DNA from: [Clostridium] symbiosum
Lineage (GTDB): Bacteria; Bacillota; Clostridia; Lachnospirales; Lachnospiraceae
NCBI GenBank assembly: GCA_021769625.1
Contig: JAETSN010000002.1
Location: 52,894 to 116,893, forward strand
Length of the DNA: 64,000 nucleotides
Reading direction: 5' to 3'
This document shows, in pieces, positions 51,543-60,166 of this stretch (the first letter of the stretch is position 1; each line of letters begins with the position of its first letter). Both the position numbers and the translations under genes were made by a program. The notes under the pieces are model-generated. The model was not told the origin of the DNA and did no database searches. It was given only the letters and a program-made list of their open reading frames with translations.

Positions 51543-51971
51543 ATGCATGATTACGAACATATGATGTTAGCCATTGATGAACTGATCAGTCACAATGTTG
51601 CAGGAATTATCTGTATGGAAAATTATAAAAACTGCTATTTCCCTAATGGATTCAGAAAGGTATTTGACTCTTTTTGTGAAATAAGGGAGGATTACGAAAA
51701 AAATAGGGAAAAATATTTGAATGAGGAATCAGAGATTATAGAACGGACTAAGTTTCAGGTGCAATGTAGGGAGAAGAAAGAAAAACTGTTGAGAGATTTT
51801 ATTGATGAATTGAAAGAAATTGATTCGGAAATTGATTATGAAAAAGAAGTAAAAGAGTACTATATTACGCTGGAACAGGAAGATGTCCAAACTCCGGAGA
51901 TGTATTTATCAATTTATCCATATTTAATCTCGCTGATAAGAGAAAAGGAAGAGAAGGTGAGTAAGTTATGA
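51543..51971 (+). CDS. Unknown helical protein in the A+T-rich set
   Basis: The product has 142 residues, predicted mostly helical with many Glu and Lys (for example EIREDYEKNREKYLNEESE), no membrane segment. It overlaps the next gene by four bases (ATGA). AAAGGAC lies upstream. Family not recognised; same base composition as the MBL gene before it. Confidence 0.7.
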   Translation: MHDYEHMMLAIDELISHNVAGIICMENYKNCYFPNGFRKVFDSFCEIREDYEKNREKYLNEESEIIERTKFQVQCREKKEKLLRDFIDELKEIDSEIDYEKEVKEYYITLEQEDVQTPEMYLSIYPYLISLIREKEEKVSKL

Positions 51972-52150
51972 TTAAAGATTTTGAGAAAAAGTATGAAAAG
52001 CTGCTTGCGGAGGCTGAAAAAGGAACGTTAGTAATGTTGCCAGCAGTGGAGAGCAGAGGGGGCTACCTGTGTAAGGCGCAACCGGTGGTTACTTCGAAAG
52101 AAGAAATAAAGTGCGCAGAGGGTGCGTTCATAGAACAATATTGTCTATGA
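51968..52150 (+). CDS. Unknown 60-residue protein
   Basis: A short product coupled to the preceding gene by ATGA. It begins with a Lys/Glu helix and ends in a mixed segment with two Cys. GGTGAGT-like ribosome site. No recognised family; retained because of coupling and matching composition. Confidence 0.55.
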   Translation: MIKDFEKKYEKLLAEAEKGTLVMLPAVESRGGYLCKAQPVVTSKEEIKCAEGAFIEQYCL

Positions 52151-52169
52151 ATTTTGAGGAAATAGCAGC

Positions 52170-52733
52170 ATGGGTAACTATCTTAAAATGCAGATAACTG
52201 ACAAGGAGAGCCTATGTCAGAATATTTATACGGATGAAATTATTAAAAGTGCGGATTATCTGAAAGAGTTTGAGTTGTATGCAAAAGTGGGAAAGAAAAG
52301 AATTCCTGTAACCTGTTATACTAATTTTAGAGATGCGCTTTTTCATTTTAGGAAGATGACAAAGTGTGCGGAAGAACATGGAATTATGCAGCAGGCCTTT
52401 GCGGTTAAGGAACATCTGCACAGAGCACGAACGGATGCGAAAACAAGTGTATTATTTTATTTTTCGCGTGTTGCTAATGATTTGATGGGCGAAGAAGGCG
52501 TGAATTGCAGCACGAAGATCCAGTTAAGGATTTTGCTTCATAAAATGAAAAATGTAATTATGATGAGCCGGATAGATGGAATGATGATGTCTGAAATTGC
52601 TGTAAATAAAGCCAGTGATGAAGATGTTGCGGGGATTCTAGAGGATTTTTTTGATTTGGTTCAAAGTAAGTGCTTTTCACAATTTGCAAAAATCAATGAA
52701 TTGTTAGGAGATGAAGGAAATAATTGTACATAA
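52170..52733 (+). CDS. Unknown protein in the A+T-rich set
   Basis: The product has 187 residues, soluble, mostly helical, with a His/Arg/Lys-rich middle (FHFRKMTKCAEEHG and VKEHLHRARTDAKT) and a Met-rich stretch (MKNVIMMSRIDGMMMSEIAV). GAGG precedes ATG 52170. Its end overlaps the next gene. With the three preceding genes it may form a transferred functional unit, possibly defensive, but nothing in the sequence names the function. Confidence 0.7.
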   Translation: MGNYLKMQITDKESLCQNIYTDEIIKSADYLKEFELYAKVGKKRIPVTCYTNFRDALFHFRKMTKCAEEHGIMQQAFAVKEHLHRARTDAKTSVLFYFSRVANDLMGEEGVNCSTKIQLRILLHKMKNVIMMSRIDGMMMSEIAVNKASDEDVAGILEDFFDLVQSKCFSQFAKINELLGDEGNNCT

Positions 52734-53259
52734 AGACAGGGCAATTTTAGAGGAGTCCAGACAGGAGCAGGCAGTGGAAGCCTTTCTCGGCGGGTGCAAC
52801 TGTGCCCAGGCCGTATTTTCCACCTATGCGGATCTGTTTGGGATCGACAGACAGACGGCGATGAATCTGACCAATTCTATGGGAGGCGGCATCAGCAGGC
52901 TCCGGGAAGTCTGCGGTACCGTGTCGGCGATCGCGCTGCTTGCGGGACTTGCAGAAGGAGAGGTGGATCCAGGGGATCTGAAGGCGAGAGAAAAGGTGTA
53001 CCAGAGAACCAGGGATCTGCTGGCAAAATTTGAGGAGGAAAACGGTTCTTTGGTCTGCCGGGATCTGCTCGGGATCCTGGGGCGGGAACAGGCGGCGAGG
53101 CCTTCCGAGAGAACGCCGGAATATTATAAGAAGCGTCCCTGCGCGAAATTTGTGGCATGCGCGGCGAGGATCATAGAGGAGGAACTGTTAGAATGCTCAG
53201 GCCCTGCATGTAGGGCGGAGGCCGGGGCACCGCATCCGGCGCGCCGGGATGCGGATTGA
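52711..53259 (+). CDS. C_GCAxxG_C_C family protein
   Basis: The protein has 182 residues of a redox-type family widespread in gut anaerobes, named for its Cys pattern. The pattern is visible: GGCNCAQAVF, MGGGISRLREVCGTVSA, LVCRDLLG and KKRPCAKFV. The function is unknown; metal- or redox-linked activity is assumed. The extreme C-terminus (about 25 residues, Pro/Ala/Arg-rich) is unusual for the family. The start is uncertain: ATG 52711 overlaps the previous gene with GGAG directly before it. Base composition returns to the surrounding average here. Confidence 0.85.
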   Translation: MKEIIVHKDRAILEESRQEQAVEAFLGGCNCAQAVFSTYADLFGIDRQTAMNLTNSMGGGISRLREVCGTVSAIALLAGLAEGEVDPGDLKAREKVYQRTRDLLAKFEEENGSLVCRDLLGILGREQAARPSERTPEYYKKRPCAKFVACAARIIEEELLECSGPACRAEAGAPHPARRDAD

Positions 53260-53291
53260 CAGGCATCACGTGAAAAGATGGTGAAGGAGTG

Positions 53292-54203
53292 TTATTTCAC
53301 GATCGTCATCGGATCTTTTTCGGCTTCGGTCAATATATTGGATCTGGATTTATAATAAGTAAAGTTCAGGGGTTCGCTCCCTGCTATCTGCATATATTCG
53401 GAGGGTGTGCAGCCGGCGATCTCCTTAAAGACGCGGTTGAAATTCCGCACATTCTGAAAGCCGCAGGAAAAGGCGATCTGTGTCATGGGTATATCGGAGC
53501 GGGCAAGAAGCTCCGAGGCCAGGGTGACACGGATCGTATTCAGATATCTGACAAAACCGGTGCCAGTGAGCTGTTTGAACACTTTGGAAAAATGGCTGGG
53601 AGAAAAGTGCATTTTTTCGGCGGCCGTTTCCAGTGTGATATTTTCGTCGGCATGTTCTTCCATATAGGAAAGAAGGCTCTGGAAATCTTCCAGCATAGCG
53701 ACCCTCCGGTTTTTCATAACGCCGCCCTGGTCTATGGGCATGACGCGTAAAAGCCGGAACCAGAAGTCCTGCAGGCTTGCCCGCACGATATCCTGATAGT
53801 AGGCTTCCTTCTCTGACAATTCTTTATCGATAAGGGTTTCCAGCGCCAGCAGGCGCTTTTTTAAACCGGATTTTTCCAGTTCCTCCGCGGTCAGGAACGG
53901 TTTTGCAAAACAGTGATAGGTATAATGGCTGCTGATCAGGCCGGTGTCAAAGATGATAAAATCCAGTACGGAATCCCGGCTGTAGGAATCGCTGTAGTGG
54001 ATCTCGCCGGTATCGCAGACCACAAGATCGCCTTCCCCGGCGGTGAAGGCATGGTTTGTAACCTGCATCCGGATGGAGCCGCGCTTGATATAGAGCAGTT
54101 CGATCTCGCGGTGCCAGTGGGCTACAAAGCTGATATTTTCGTATGCACGGTGCCAGACCATGAGGTCGGTGGCATAATTTCTTACTTCATGGAAAGCTTT
54201 CAT
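53292..54203 (-). CDS. AraC-family regulator, divergent from fucI
   Basis: The protein has 303 residues. An N-terminal cupin-like sensor (HWHREIELLYIKRGSIRMQV, then GDLVVCDTGEIHY) is followed by two C-terminal helix-turn-helix motifs (ITLETAAEKMHFSPSHFSKVFKQ, in part, and MTQIAFSCGFQNVRNFNRVFKE). Such proteins activate neighbouring sugar genes on binding the sugar. It is divergent from fucI across a 390-bp control region, so L-fucose control is likely. Confidence 0.9.
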   Translation of the reverse strand: MKAFHEVRNYATDLMVWHRAYENISFVAHWHREIELLYIKRGSIRMQVTNHAFTAGEGDLVVCDTGEIHYSDSYSRDSVLDFIIFDTGLISSHYTYHCFAKPFLTAEELEKSGLKKRLLALETLIDKELSEKEAYYQDIVRASLQDFWFRLLRVMPIDQGGVMKNRRVAMLEDFQSLLSYMEEHADENITLETAAEKMHFSPSHFSKVFKQLTGTGFVRYLNTIRVTLASELLARSDIPMTQIAFSCGFQNVRNFNRVFKEIAGCTPSEYMQIAGSEPLNFTYYKSRSNILTEAEKDPMTIVK

Positions 54204-54439
54204 TGGAAAACAGGGCGTTATAAAAGGCCGACGATCGGATGGAGAATCCGGCTTCCATCCGGACCGATGCGGATTATAACTCGATTGCGATAAATTACAG
54301 CCTATAGTTACATGGAGACTGATTATGCAGATTTACTAAAAAATATGCATGATCGGCATTCCTGAAAGAAATTATAACCTAAAAAACAGGGATAGTCCAG
54401 AAAAATCACAAAAATTGTCCATATGATAATATAAATATG

Positions 54440-54560
54440 TCTACCATTTCCTGAAAAATGTTGTATAATGTAGCTTATAAGAAATTTGCTTGCTTGCAAA
54501 GCCAAATTTCATAAGCTAACGAGCAGCTTTGCTGCGAGTATAATGCAGCTTATAAGAAGC
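54440..54560 (+). promoter_or_regulatory. fucI leader with duplicated TATAATG-AGCTTATAAGAA box and stem-loops
   Basis: TATAATGTAGCTTATAAGAA near 54463 recurs as TATAATGCAGCTTATAAGAA near 54540. Between them are a hairpin (GCTTATAAGAAATTTG with CAAATTTCATAAGC) and GCAGC-TTT-GCTGC. The first TATAAT is a plausible -10 without a good -35, as expected for an AraC-activated promoter. The rest of the 54204-54596 gap shows no gene. Confidence 0.5.
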
Positions 54561-54596
54561 AGTCACACAAAAATCTATTATGGAGGGAAATGTATT

Positions 54597-56405
54597 ATGG
54601 CAAAAAACAGATATATCGGTGAGTATCCGGTAATCGGCATCAGACCCACGATCGACGGCCGCCGCGGCCCGCTGAAGGTGAGGGAGTCTCTGGAAGAGCA
54701 GACGATGAACATGGCAAGAGCCGCTGAAAAATTATTCGTGGAGAATCTGAAATACTCCAACGGCGAGCCTGTGAAAGTTGTGATCGCTGATACGACCATC
54801 GGGCGTGTTGCGGAATCCGCTGCCTGCGAGGCGAAATTCAGAAAAGAAGGCGTTGCTATCACATTGACGGTAACTCCCTGCTGGTGTTACGGTTCCGAGA
54901 CAATGGATATGAATCCGCAGACCATCAAGGCAGTTTGGGGCTTTAACGGCACAGAGAGGCCGGGCGCTGTTTATCTGGCATCCGTACTGGCTACCCATGC
55001 GCAGAAAGGCCTTCCCGCATTCGGTATTTACGGACATGAAGTGCTGGAAGCTGACGACACATCCATTCCGGCTGATGTGAAAGAAAAGCTTCTCCGGTTC
55101 GGACGCGCAGCGGTGGCTGCAGCTTCCATGAGAGATAAATCCTATCTCCAGATCGGTTCCGTTACGATGGGTATCGGCGGTTCCATCATTGATCAGGCAT
55201 TCATAGAAGAATATCTCGGCATGCGTGTGGAATCCATCGATGAGGTGGAGATCCTCCGCAGAATAGATGAACATATTTATAACGAAGACGAATATCAGAA
55301 AGCTCTCGCATGGATCAAGGCAAACTGCAAAGAAGGCTTTGACAAGAACCCTGATTTTGTGAAGAGTTCCGATGAAAAGAAAGAAAAAGACTGGGAATTC
55401 ATCGCAAAGATGGCGGTTATCATCGAAGATCTGTACCAGGGCAACCCGAACCTGCCGGAAGGCTGTGAGGAAGAAGCAGTCGGCCACAACGCTATCTGCG
55501 GCGGCTTCCAGGGTCAGAGACAGTGGACGGACCACTGGCCTAACTGTGACTTCCCTGAGGCTATGTTAAACACTTCCTTCGACTGGAACGGTGCAAGAGA
55601 GCCCTTCGTTCTGGCTACGGAGAATGATGTGTTAAACGGCCTGGGCATGCTGTTCATGAAGCTCCTTACCAACAGGGCGCAGATGTTTGCCGATGTTCGT
55701 ACCTGCTGGAGTGATACTTCCGTGAAGAGAGTGACAGGTTACGATATCGAAGGACATGCAAAGGATGCGCACGGCTTTATCCATCTGATCAACTCTGGTG
55801 CATGCTGTCTGGATGCATCCGGTGTCTGCAAGGATGAAAACGGCAACGCTGTGATGAAAGAATGGTACAATGTGACGGAAGAAGACCAGAAAGCCATCAT
55901 GGACGCCACAGAGTGGTGTGCGGCTGACAACGGATATTTCCGCGGCGGCGGCTTCTCCTCCAGATTTGAGACAAAGACTGAGATGCCTGCAACCATGATC
56001 CGTCTGAACCTTGTAAAAGGCCTTGGCCCTGTTCTGCAGATCGCAGAAGGCTGGACAGTGGCTCTGCCGGAAGATGTTTCCGACACACTCTGGAAGAGAA
56101 CGGACTACACATGGCCCTGCACATGGTTCACACCGAGAACGGACGGCAAGGAAGGAAGTCCTTTCAGGACCGCTTATGATGTGATGAATAACTGGGGTGC
56201 AAACCATGGCGCAATTTCCTACGGCCATATCGGCGCAGACCTGATCACAATGTGCTCTATTCTGAGAATCCCGGTAGCAATGCACAATGTACCGGACAGC
56301 GATATCTTCCGTCCGGCTGCATGGGGTGCTTTCGGAATGGATAAAGAGGGTGCTGATTACAGGGCATGCTCCAACTATGGGCCTATGTACAAGACAGTAC
56401 GGTGA
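54597..56405 (+). CDS. fucI: L-fucose isomerase
   Basis: FucI converts L-fucose to L-fuculose in the first step of fucose catabolism; it is a cytoplasmic, manganese-dependent hexamer that can also take D-arabinose. The 602-residue product matches the family length (about 590) and its sequence pattern, including the opening [60 protein letters not shown] and the C-terminal [26 protein letters not shown] precedes ATG 54597. Codon use is of highly expressed type. The kinase gene follows after a repeat and a terminator. Confidence 0.97.
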   Translation: MAKNRYIGEYPVIGIRPTIDGRRGPLKVRESLEEQTMNMARAAEKLFVENLKYSNGEPVKVVIADTTIGRVAESAACEAKFRKEGVAITLTVTPCWCYGSETMDMNPQTIKAVWGFNGTERPGAVYLASVLATHAQKGLPAFGIYGHEVLEADDTSIPADVKEKLLRFGRAAVAAASMRDKSYLQIGSVTMGIGGSIIDQAFIEEYLGMRVESIDEVEILRRIDEHIYNEDEYQKALAWIKANCKEGFDKNPDFVKSSDEKKEKDWEFIAKMAVIIEDLYQGNPNLPEGCEEEAVGHNAICGGFQGQRQWTDHWPNCDFPEAMLNTSFDWNGAREPFVLATENDVLNGLGMLFMKLLTNRAQMFADVRTCWSDTSVKRVTGYDIEGHAKDAHGFIHLINSGACCLDASGVCKDENGNAVMKEWYNVTEEDQKAIMDATEWCAADNGYFRGGGFSSRFETKTEMPATMIRLNLVKGLGPVLQIAEGWTVALPEDVSDTLWKRTDYTWPCTWFTPRTDGKEGSPFRTAYDVMNNWGANHGAISYGHIGADLITMCSILRIPVAMHNVPDSDIFRPAAWGAFGMDKEGADYRACSNYGPMYKTVR

Positions 56406-56500
56406 AATACCCAGCAGCAAGCTGTGGGATATTTCACCCTCGCGGCAGTCGCCAAATGATCGTGCAAGCACGACACTTGGCTCGTTGCTCGCGGAAATAA
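56402..56500 (+). repeat. Structured intergenic repeat, family A, copy 2
   Basis: Close copy of 1731-1830 immediately after the fucI stop, with the same two possible hairpins. It lies in the spacer before the fuculokinase gene. Confidence 0.75.
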
Positions 56501-56516
56501 ATTGCTGAAATAAGAT

Positions 56517-56558
56517 ATCCCGGTACAGCAGGTATCATCTGTACCGGGATTTATTTTT
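56517..56558 (+). terminator. Terminator or attenuator between fucI and the kinase gene
   Basis: ATCCCGGTACAG and CTGTACCGGGAT form a perfect 12-bp stem followed by TTATTTTT, only 15 bases before the TTG start of the kinase. It would reduce read-through from fucI. Confidence 0.85.
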
Positions 56559-56573
56559 AAGGAGGTATTTGGT

Positions 56574-58052
56574 TTGAATAAAAGAGTACTTGCATTTGAC
56601 TTCGGCGCGTCATCGGGGCGCGCGATCATCGGGGAATTTGACGGAGAAAAGATCACATTGCAGGAGGTGCACCGCTTTTCCAACGATCCGGTCATCATCG
56701 GGGACACGATGTACTGGGATACCCTGCGGTTGTTTTTTGAGATGAAACAGGGCATGGTGAAAGCAAAACTCTCCGGCGGCTTCAGCAGTATCGGTATCGA
56801 TACCTGGGGAGTGGACTTTGGCATGCTGGATAAGGATGGGCGGCTCCTTGAGAATCCGATCCATTACCGGGATGCCAGAACTGTGGGGCTGATCGAGGAG
56901 AGCTTTAAGCTGATCGACAGGGAGAAATTTTACGGGATCACGGGCCTGCAGTTTATGGAGTTCAACACGGCGTTCCAGCTGTTATCCCTTGTCAGGGAGA
57001 GGCCTGAAGTGTTTGACAGGACAGATAAGATCCTGCTGACACCGGATCTTTTGGGATATTTCCTGACAGGAGAAAAACATGCGGAGTTTTCTATCGCCTC
57101 CACGACCCAGCTGATGGATGCCTACACCGGTAAGTGGTCGAAGGAAGTGCTTGACGCGCTGGGAATTCCCGAACGGATCCTGCCGGAGATCATTCCCTGC
57201 GGCACAAAAGCCGGAAAAGTGACGGACGCGATCAAAGAAGAGCTGGGGCTGGAAGGCGACATTGATGTCATCGCAGTTGCGGGCCATGATACCCAGAGTG
57301 CTATGGTCAGTGTGCCGACGCAGGAAAAAGACTTTATCTTTATGAGCTGCGGTACATGGTCATTGTTCGGGACAGAGTTGGATAAGCCTTTGATCAACGA
57401 AACCTCTTCCAGGCTGGATATCACGAATGAGTCCGGCTACGGCGGAAAGATCTCTTTCCTGAAAAACATCATCGGGCTGTGGATGATCCAGGAGAGCCGC
57501 CGCCAGTGGATCAGGGAAGGCAGGGAATACAGCTTCGGCGAGATGGAGAAGATGGCGGAGCAGGCGGAGCCTTTGAAATGTTTTGTGGATACGGCTGCGC
57601 CGGAATTTAACCCTGCCGGCAACATCCCGAGAAGGATCCGGGAATACTGTGAAAAGACAGGGCAGTATGTACCGCAGACCGACGGGGAGATCGTGCGCTG
57701 CATCAACCAGAGCCTTGCGATGAAGTACAGAAACACGATCGACCAGATCAAAGCCTGCACAGGCAAGGAATATCCTGTGATCTATATGCTGGGCGGCGGT
57801 ATCCAGAGCCATATGCTCTGCCAGCTCACAGCGAACGCCTGCCACCGCGAAGTATCCGCAGGCCCCATCGAAGCCACCGTGTACGGCAACATCGCCCTGC
57901 AGCTTATGGCAACCGGCGAAATTAAAGATATAGGTGAGGCGCGCCGCGTCATAGCAGCCTCCGAACCCATCGCCCGCTACACACCGCGGGACGGGGACGT
58001 CTGGGAAGAAGCATATCGGACATACTTGAAAGTGACCGGGCAGGAAGGATAA
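56574..58052 (+). CDS. L-fuculokinase (FGGY family, rhamnulokinase-like)
   Basis: Sugar kinase of 492 residues. FGGY features: the opening LAFDFGASSGRAIIGEFDG phosphate-binding loop, GIDTWGVDFGMLD, AGHDTQSAMV with the catalytic Asp, MSCGTWSLFG and LGGGIQSHMLCQLTA. The sequence is closer to RhaB-type kinases than to Escherichia coli FucK; in gut Clostridia such enzymes serve L-fuculose when placed next to fucI, as here. Start is TTG 56574, eight bases after AAGGAGG; no ATG or GTG fits better. The product L-fuculose-1-phosphate would need an aldolase, not seen in the window. Confidence 0.9.
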   Translation: MNKRVLAFDFGASSGRAIIGEFDGEKITLQEVHRFSNDPVIIGDTMYWDTLRLFFEMKQGMVKAKLSGGFSSIGIDTWGVDFGMLDKDGRLLENPIHYRDARTVGLIEESFKLIDREKFYGITGLQFMEFNTAFQLLSLVRERPEVFDRTDKILLTPDLLGYFLTGEKHAEFSIASTTQLMDAYTGKWSKEVLDALGIPERILPEIIPCGTKAGKVTDAIKEELGLEGDIDVIAVAGHDTQSAMVSVPTQEKDFIFMSCGTWSLFGTELDKPLINETSSRLDITNESGYGGKISFLKNIIGLWMIQESRRQWIREGREYSFGEMEKMAEQAEPLKCFVDTAAPEFNPAGNIPRRIREYCEKTGQYVPQTDGEIVRCINQSLAMKYRNTIDQIKACTGKEYPVIYMLGGGIQSHMLCQLTANACHREVSAGPIEATVYGNIALQLMATGEIKDIGEARRVIAASEPIARYTPRDGDVWEEAYRTYLKVTGQEG

Positions 58053-58075
58053 TGGTGCCGGACGCCATGAGAATC

Positions 58076-58514
58076 ATAAAATCCTCCGTCGCCACGCTCT
58101 CGCTCCGGGCTGCAACGTAGCGGTACTAGGCTCGTGGAATACCTCGCCAAGTGCCGACGTTGCTGCAGGGGCTCCTTGAGGATTTTATGATCCTCATGGC
58201 TGGTTAAGGTGTAAACTGAGAAAGAACTATATTTAGCATTTACCAACAACGTAGCCCGGGCAGGATATATTCCGTATGAAGCCCTTTAAAAAAGCCGGCA
58301 AAATTAGCCGATGTCATTTAGTTAATACTGATAACCAGCCGAGAGGGACATAAAATCCTCAAGGAGCCCCTTAAAAAGCGTCGGCACTTTAGCCAATGTG
58401 AAGAGATTTTCTAAGACGCTAAAACACAGCGTCTAAGAAAATCTAAACTTCACATGCGAGCCTAGTACCGCTATGCTTTTTACGGAGCGAGAGCGTGGCG
58501 ACGGAGGATTTTAT
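58076..58514. repeat. 440-bp imperfect palindromic element, family B
   Basis: The ends 58076-58134 and 58457-58514 are inverted copies; inside, 58168-58206 and 58331-58370 are a second inverted pair, GTGCCGACG/CGTCGGCAC a third, and AGATTTTCTAAGACGCT with its near complement (58404-58444) a small hairpin. No protein is encoded. A partial copy of the end lies at 21648-21740 and related interior bits at 10940-11113. It occupies nearly the whole 500-base gap and resembles a miniature inverted-repeat element. Confidence 0.75.
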
Positions 58515-58551
58515 TTCCCTCTCGGCGTCCTCATTGAGACACAGGAGAAAT

Positions 58552-60162
58552 ATGTACAAAGTAATCCTTGTAGACGACGAATATTTGACCCGCGATGCCA
58601 TCAGCAGGAATACCCCCTGGGAGGAGGCGGGGTTTACGCTGGCGGGCATCGCGGAAAACGGAAAGGCGGCGATCGCCCTGATCGAGGAAACCATGCCGGA
58701 TCTGATCCTCACGGATATCTGTATGCCGGTGCTGGACGGGATCGGGCTTGCGTCCTATGTCCATGACCACCATCCGGAGATGATGGTGGTCATCATCAGC
58801 GGGTATGACGATTTTGACTATGCAAAACAGGCGATGTCCGCAGGGGTGTCGGATTATATTTTAAAGCCCATCACGTCCACAGAGCTCGTGGAGGAACTGG
58901 AAAAGATAGGGAAAAAACTGGAGGTATCCAGACAAAAAAGAGGGCAGCTCGAAAAGATACAGCATGAATTCCGGAAAAATATGCCGATCCTGCGCAATCA
59001 TTTCCTCGGCAGGCTTTTGGAGGGGAGTTTTCCGCCGGGCGAGATCGCTTCCCGCATGGAATATTTCGGCCTTTCCGCGGAAGGCGCCCATCAGGCGGTC
59101 ACGATGATCGAGCTGGAGGATGCTTCCGCGTTTTTGAGGACTTATCCGGAGACGACCAGGGAACTTCTGGAATTTTCCGTCGCCAATATCAGCGAGGAGC
59201 TGATACGGGGAAACCCCCATGTGATCTTTTTCCAGAACACGGAAAACCGGAGCATCTGTATTTTCGCGGAAGATTCCGAGGAGGCGCTGCAGGAAGAGAT
59301 TGAAAAAGTGTGCGGCAGCATCGTGGACGCAATGTGGCATTTTATGAAGATCAAAGTCTGCATACTGGTCGGGCAGACGGTCTTTGGCCCAGAAAAATGG
59401 GCGGCGAGTTACGCGGGGGCGCTGCGGGCAAGGGAAAACAGATTTTTGCTGGAAGAACGTGTTTTTGTCTATGAAAAAGATTTTTCCGGCAGGCAGGGAA
59501 ACGGCTATCTGCGCACCTCGTTCTGGGTGGATAAGCTGGTGCTTTCCATTAAATTAAACCAGCTTTCCGAACTGAAGGAGACCACGGCGCTTATGTTTCA
59601 GGAGTTCAGGGATTCCGGATGCGAACGGAAAAAGCTCCTTTTGCATATCCAGAATATTGTGTTGACCGTACTGATCAATCTGGAGGACAATGAGGTGGAT
59701 ATCGGCAGGGAGACGGAGGAGGCGGATTTTATCAATCATCTGCCGGAGTACAGGCATATTGCCGATGTGGAGGCCTGCTTTCTGGAGTTCTGCAATAAAC
59801 TGTCCGCCGATATCGCGGGAAAGCGGGAGAGTTCCAATCAGAAACAGGCGGTGCTCGCGCTGGATTATATGGAAAAAAATTACGGCAATGTAAATCTGTC
59901 GCTGGGCAGCGTCTGCAGCTATCTCTGCGTGAGCACCAGCTATTTCAGCACGATCTTCAAAAGTGCGACGGGGGAGACTTTTGTGGAGGCTTTGACCAGG
60001 ATACGGATGGAAAAGGCAAAAGGGCTTCTGGAAACCTCCAATATGAAAAGTTATGAAGTGGCGCTGGCAGTAGGGTACAATGATCCCCATTATTTCAGTT
60101 CCATCTTCAAAAAACATACGGGCATGACGCCCACGGAATATGCAAAGCAGTTGAGGAACTGA
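58552..60162 (+). CDS. YesN-type response regulator (receiver plus AraC HTH)
   Basis: The protein has 536 residues. The receiver domain has ILVDDE at the start, phospho-acceptor Asp55 in LILTDICMPVLDG and the Lys in YILKPITS. A long middle region follows, and the C-terminus is an AraC-type pair of helix-turn-helix motifs (LGSVCSYLCVSTSYFSTIFK and VALAVGYNDPHYFSSIFKK). ATG 58552 follows AGGAG. Only four bases separate it from the kinase gene. Together they form the pair that in Clostridia controls neighbouring sugar transporters. Confidence 0.95.
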   Translation: MYKVILVDDEYLTRDAISRNTPWEEAGFTLAGIAENGKAAIALIEETMPDLILTDICMPVLDGIGLASYVHDHHPEMMVVIISGYDDFDYAKQAMSAGVSDYILKPITSTELVEELEKIGKKLEVSRQKRGQLEKIQHEFRKNMPILRNHFLGRLLEGSFPPGEIASRMEYFGLSAEGAHQAVTMIELEDASAFLRTYPETTRELLEFSVANISEELIRGNPHVIFFQNTENRSICIFAEDSEEALQEEIEKVCGSIVDAMWHFMKIKVCILVGQTVFGPEKWAASYAGALRARENRFLLEERVFVYEKDFSGRQGNGYLRTSFWVDKLVLSIKLNQLSELKETTALMFQEFRDSGCERKKLLLHIQNIVLTVLINLEDNEVDIGRETEEADFINHLPEYRHIADVEACFLEFCNKLSADIAGKRESSNQKQAVLALDYMEKNYGNVNLSLGSVCSYLCVSTSYFSTIFKSATGETFVEALTRIRMEKAKGLLETSNMKSYEVALAVGYNDPHYFSSIFKKHTGMTPTEYAKQLRN

Positions 60163-60166
60163 ATCC

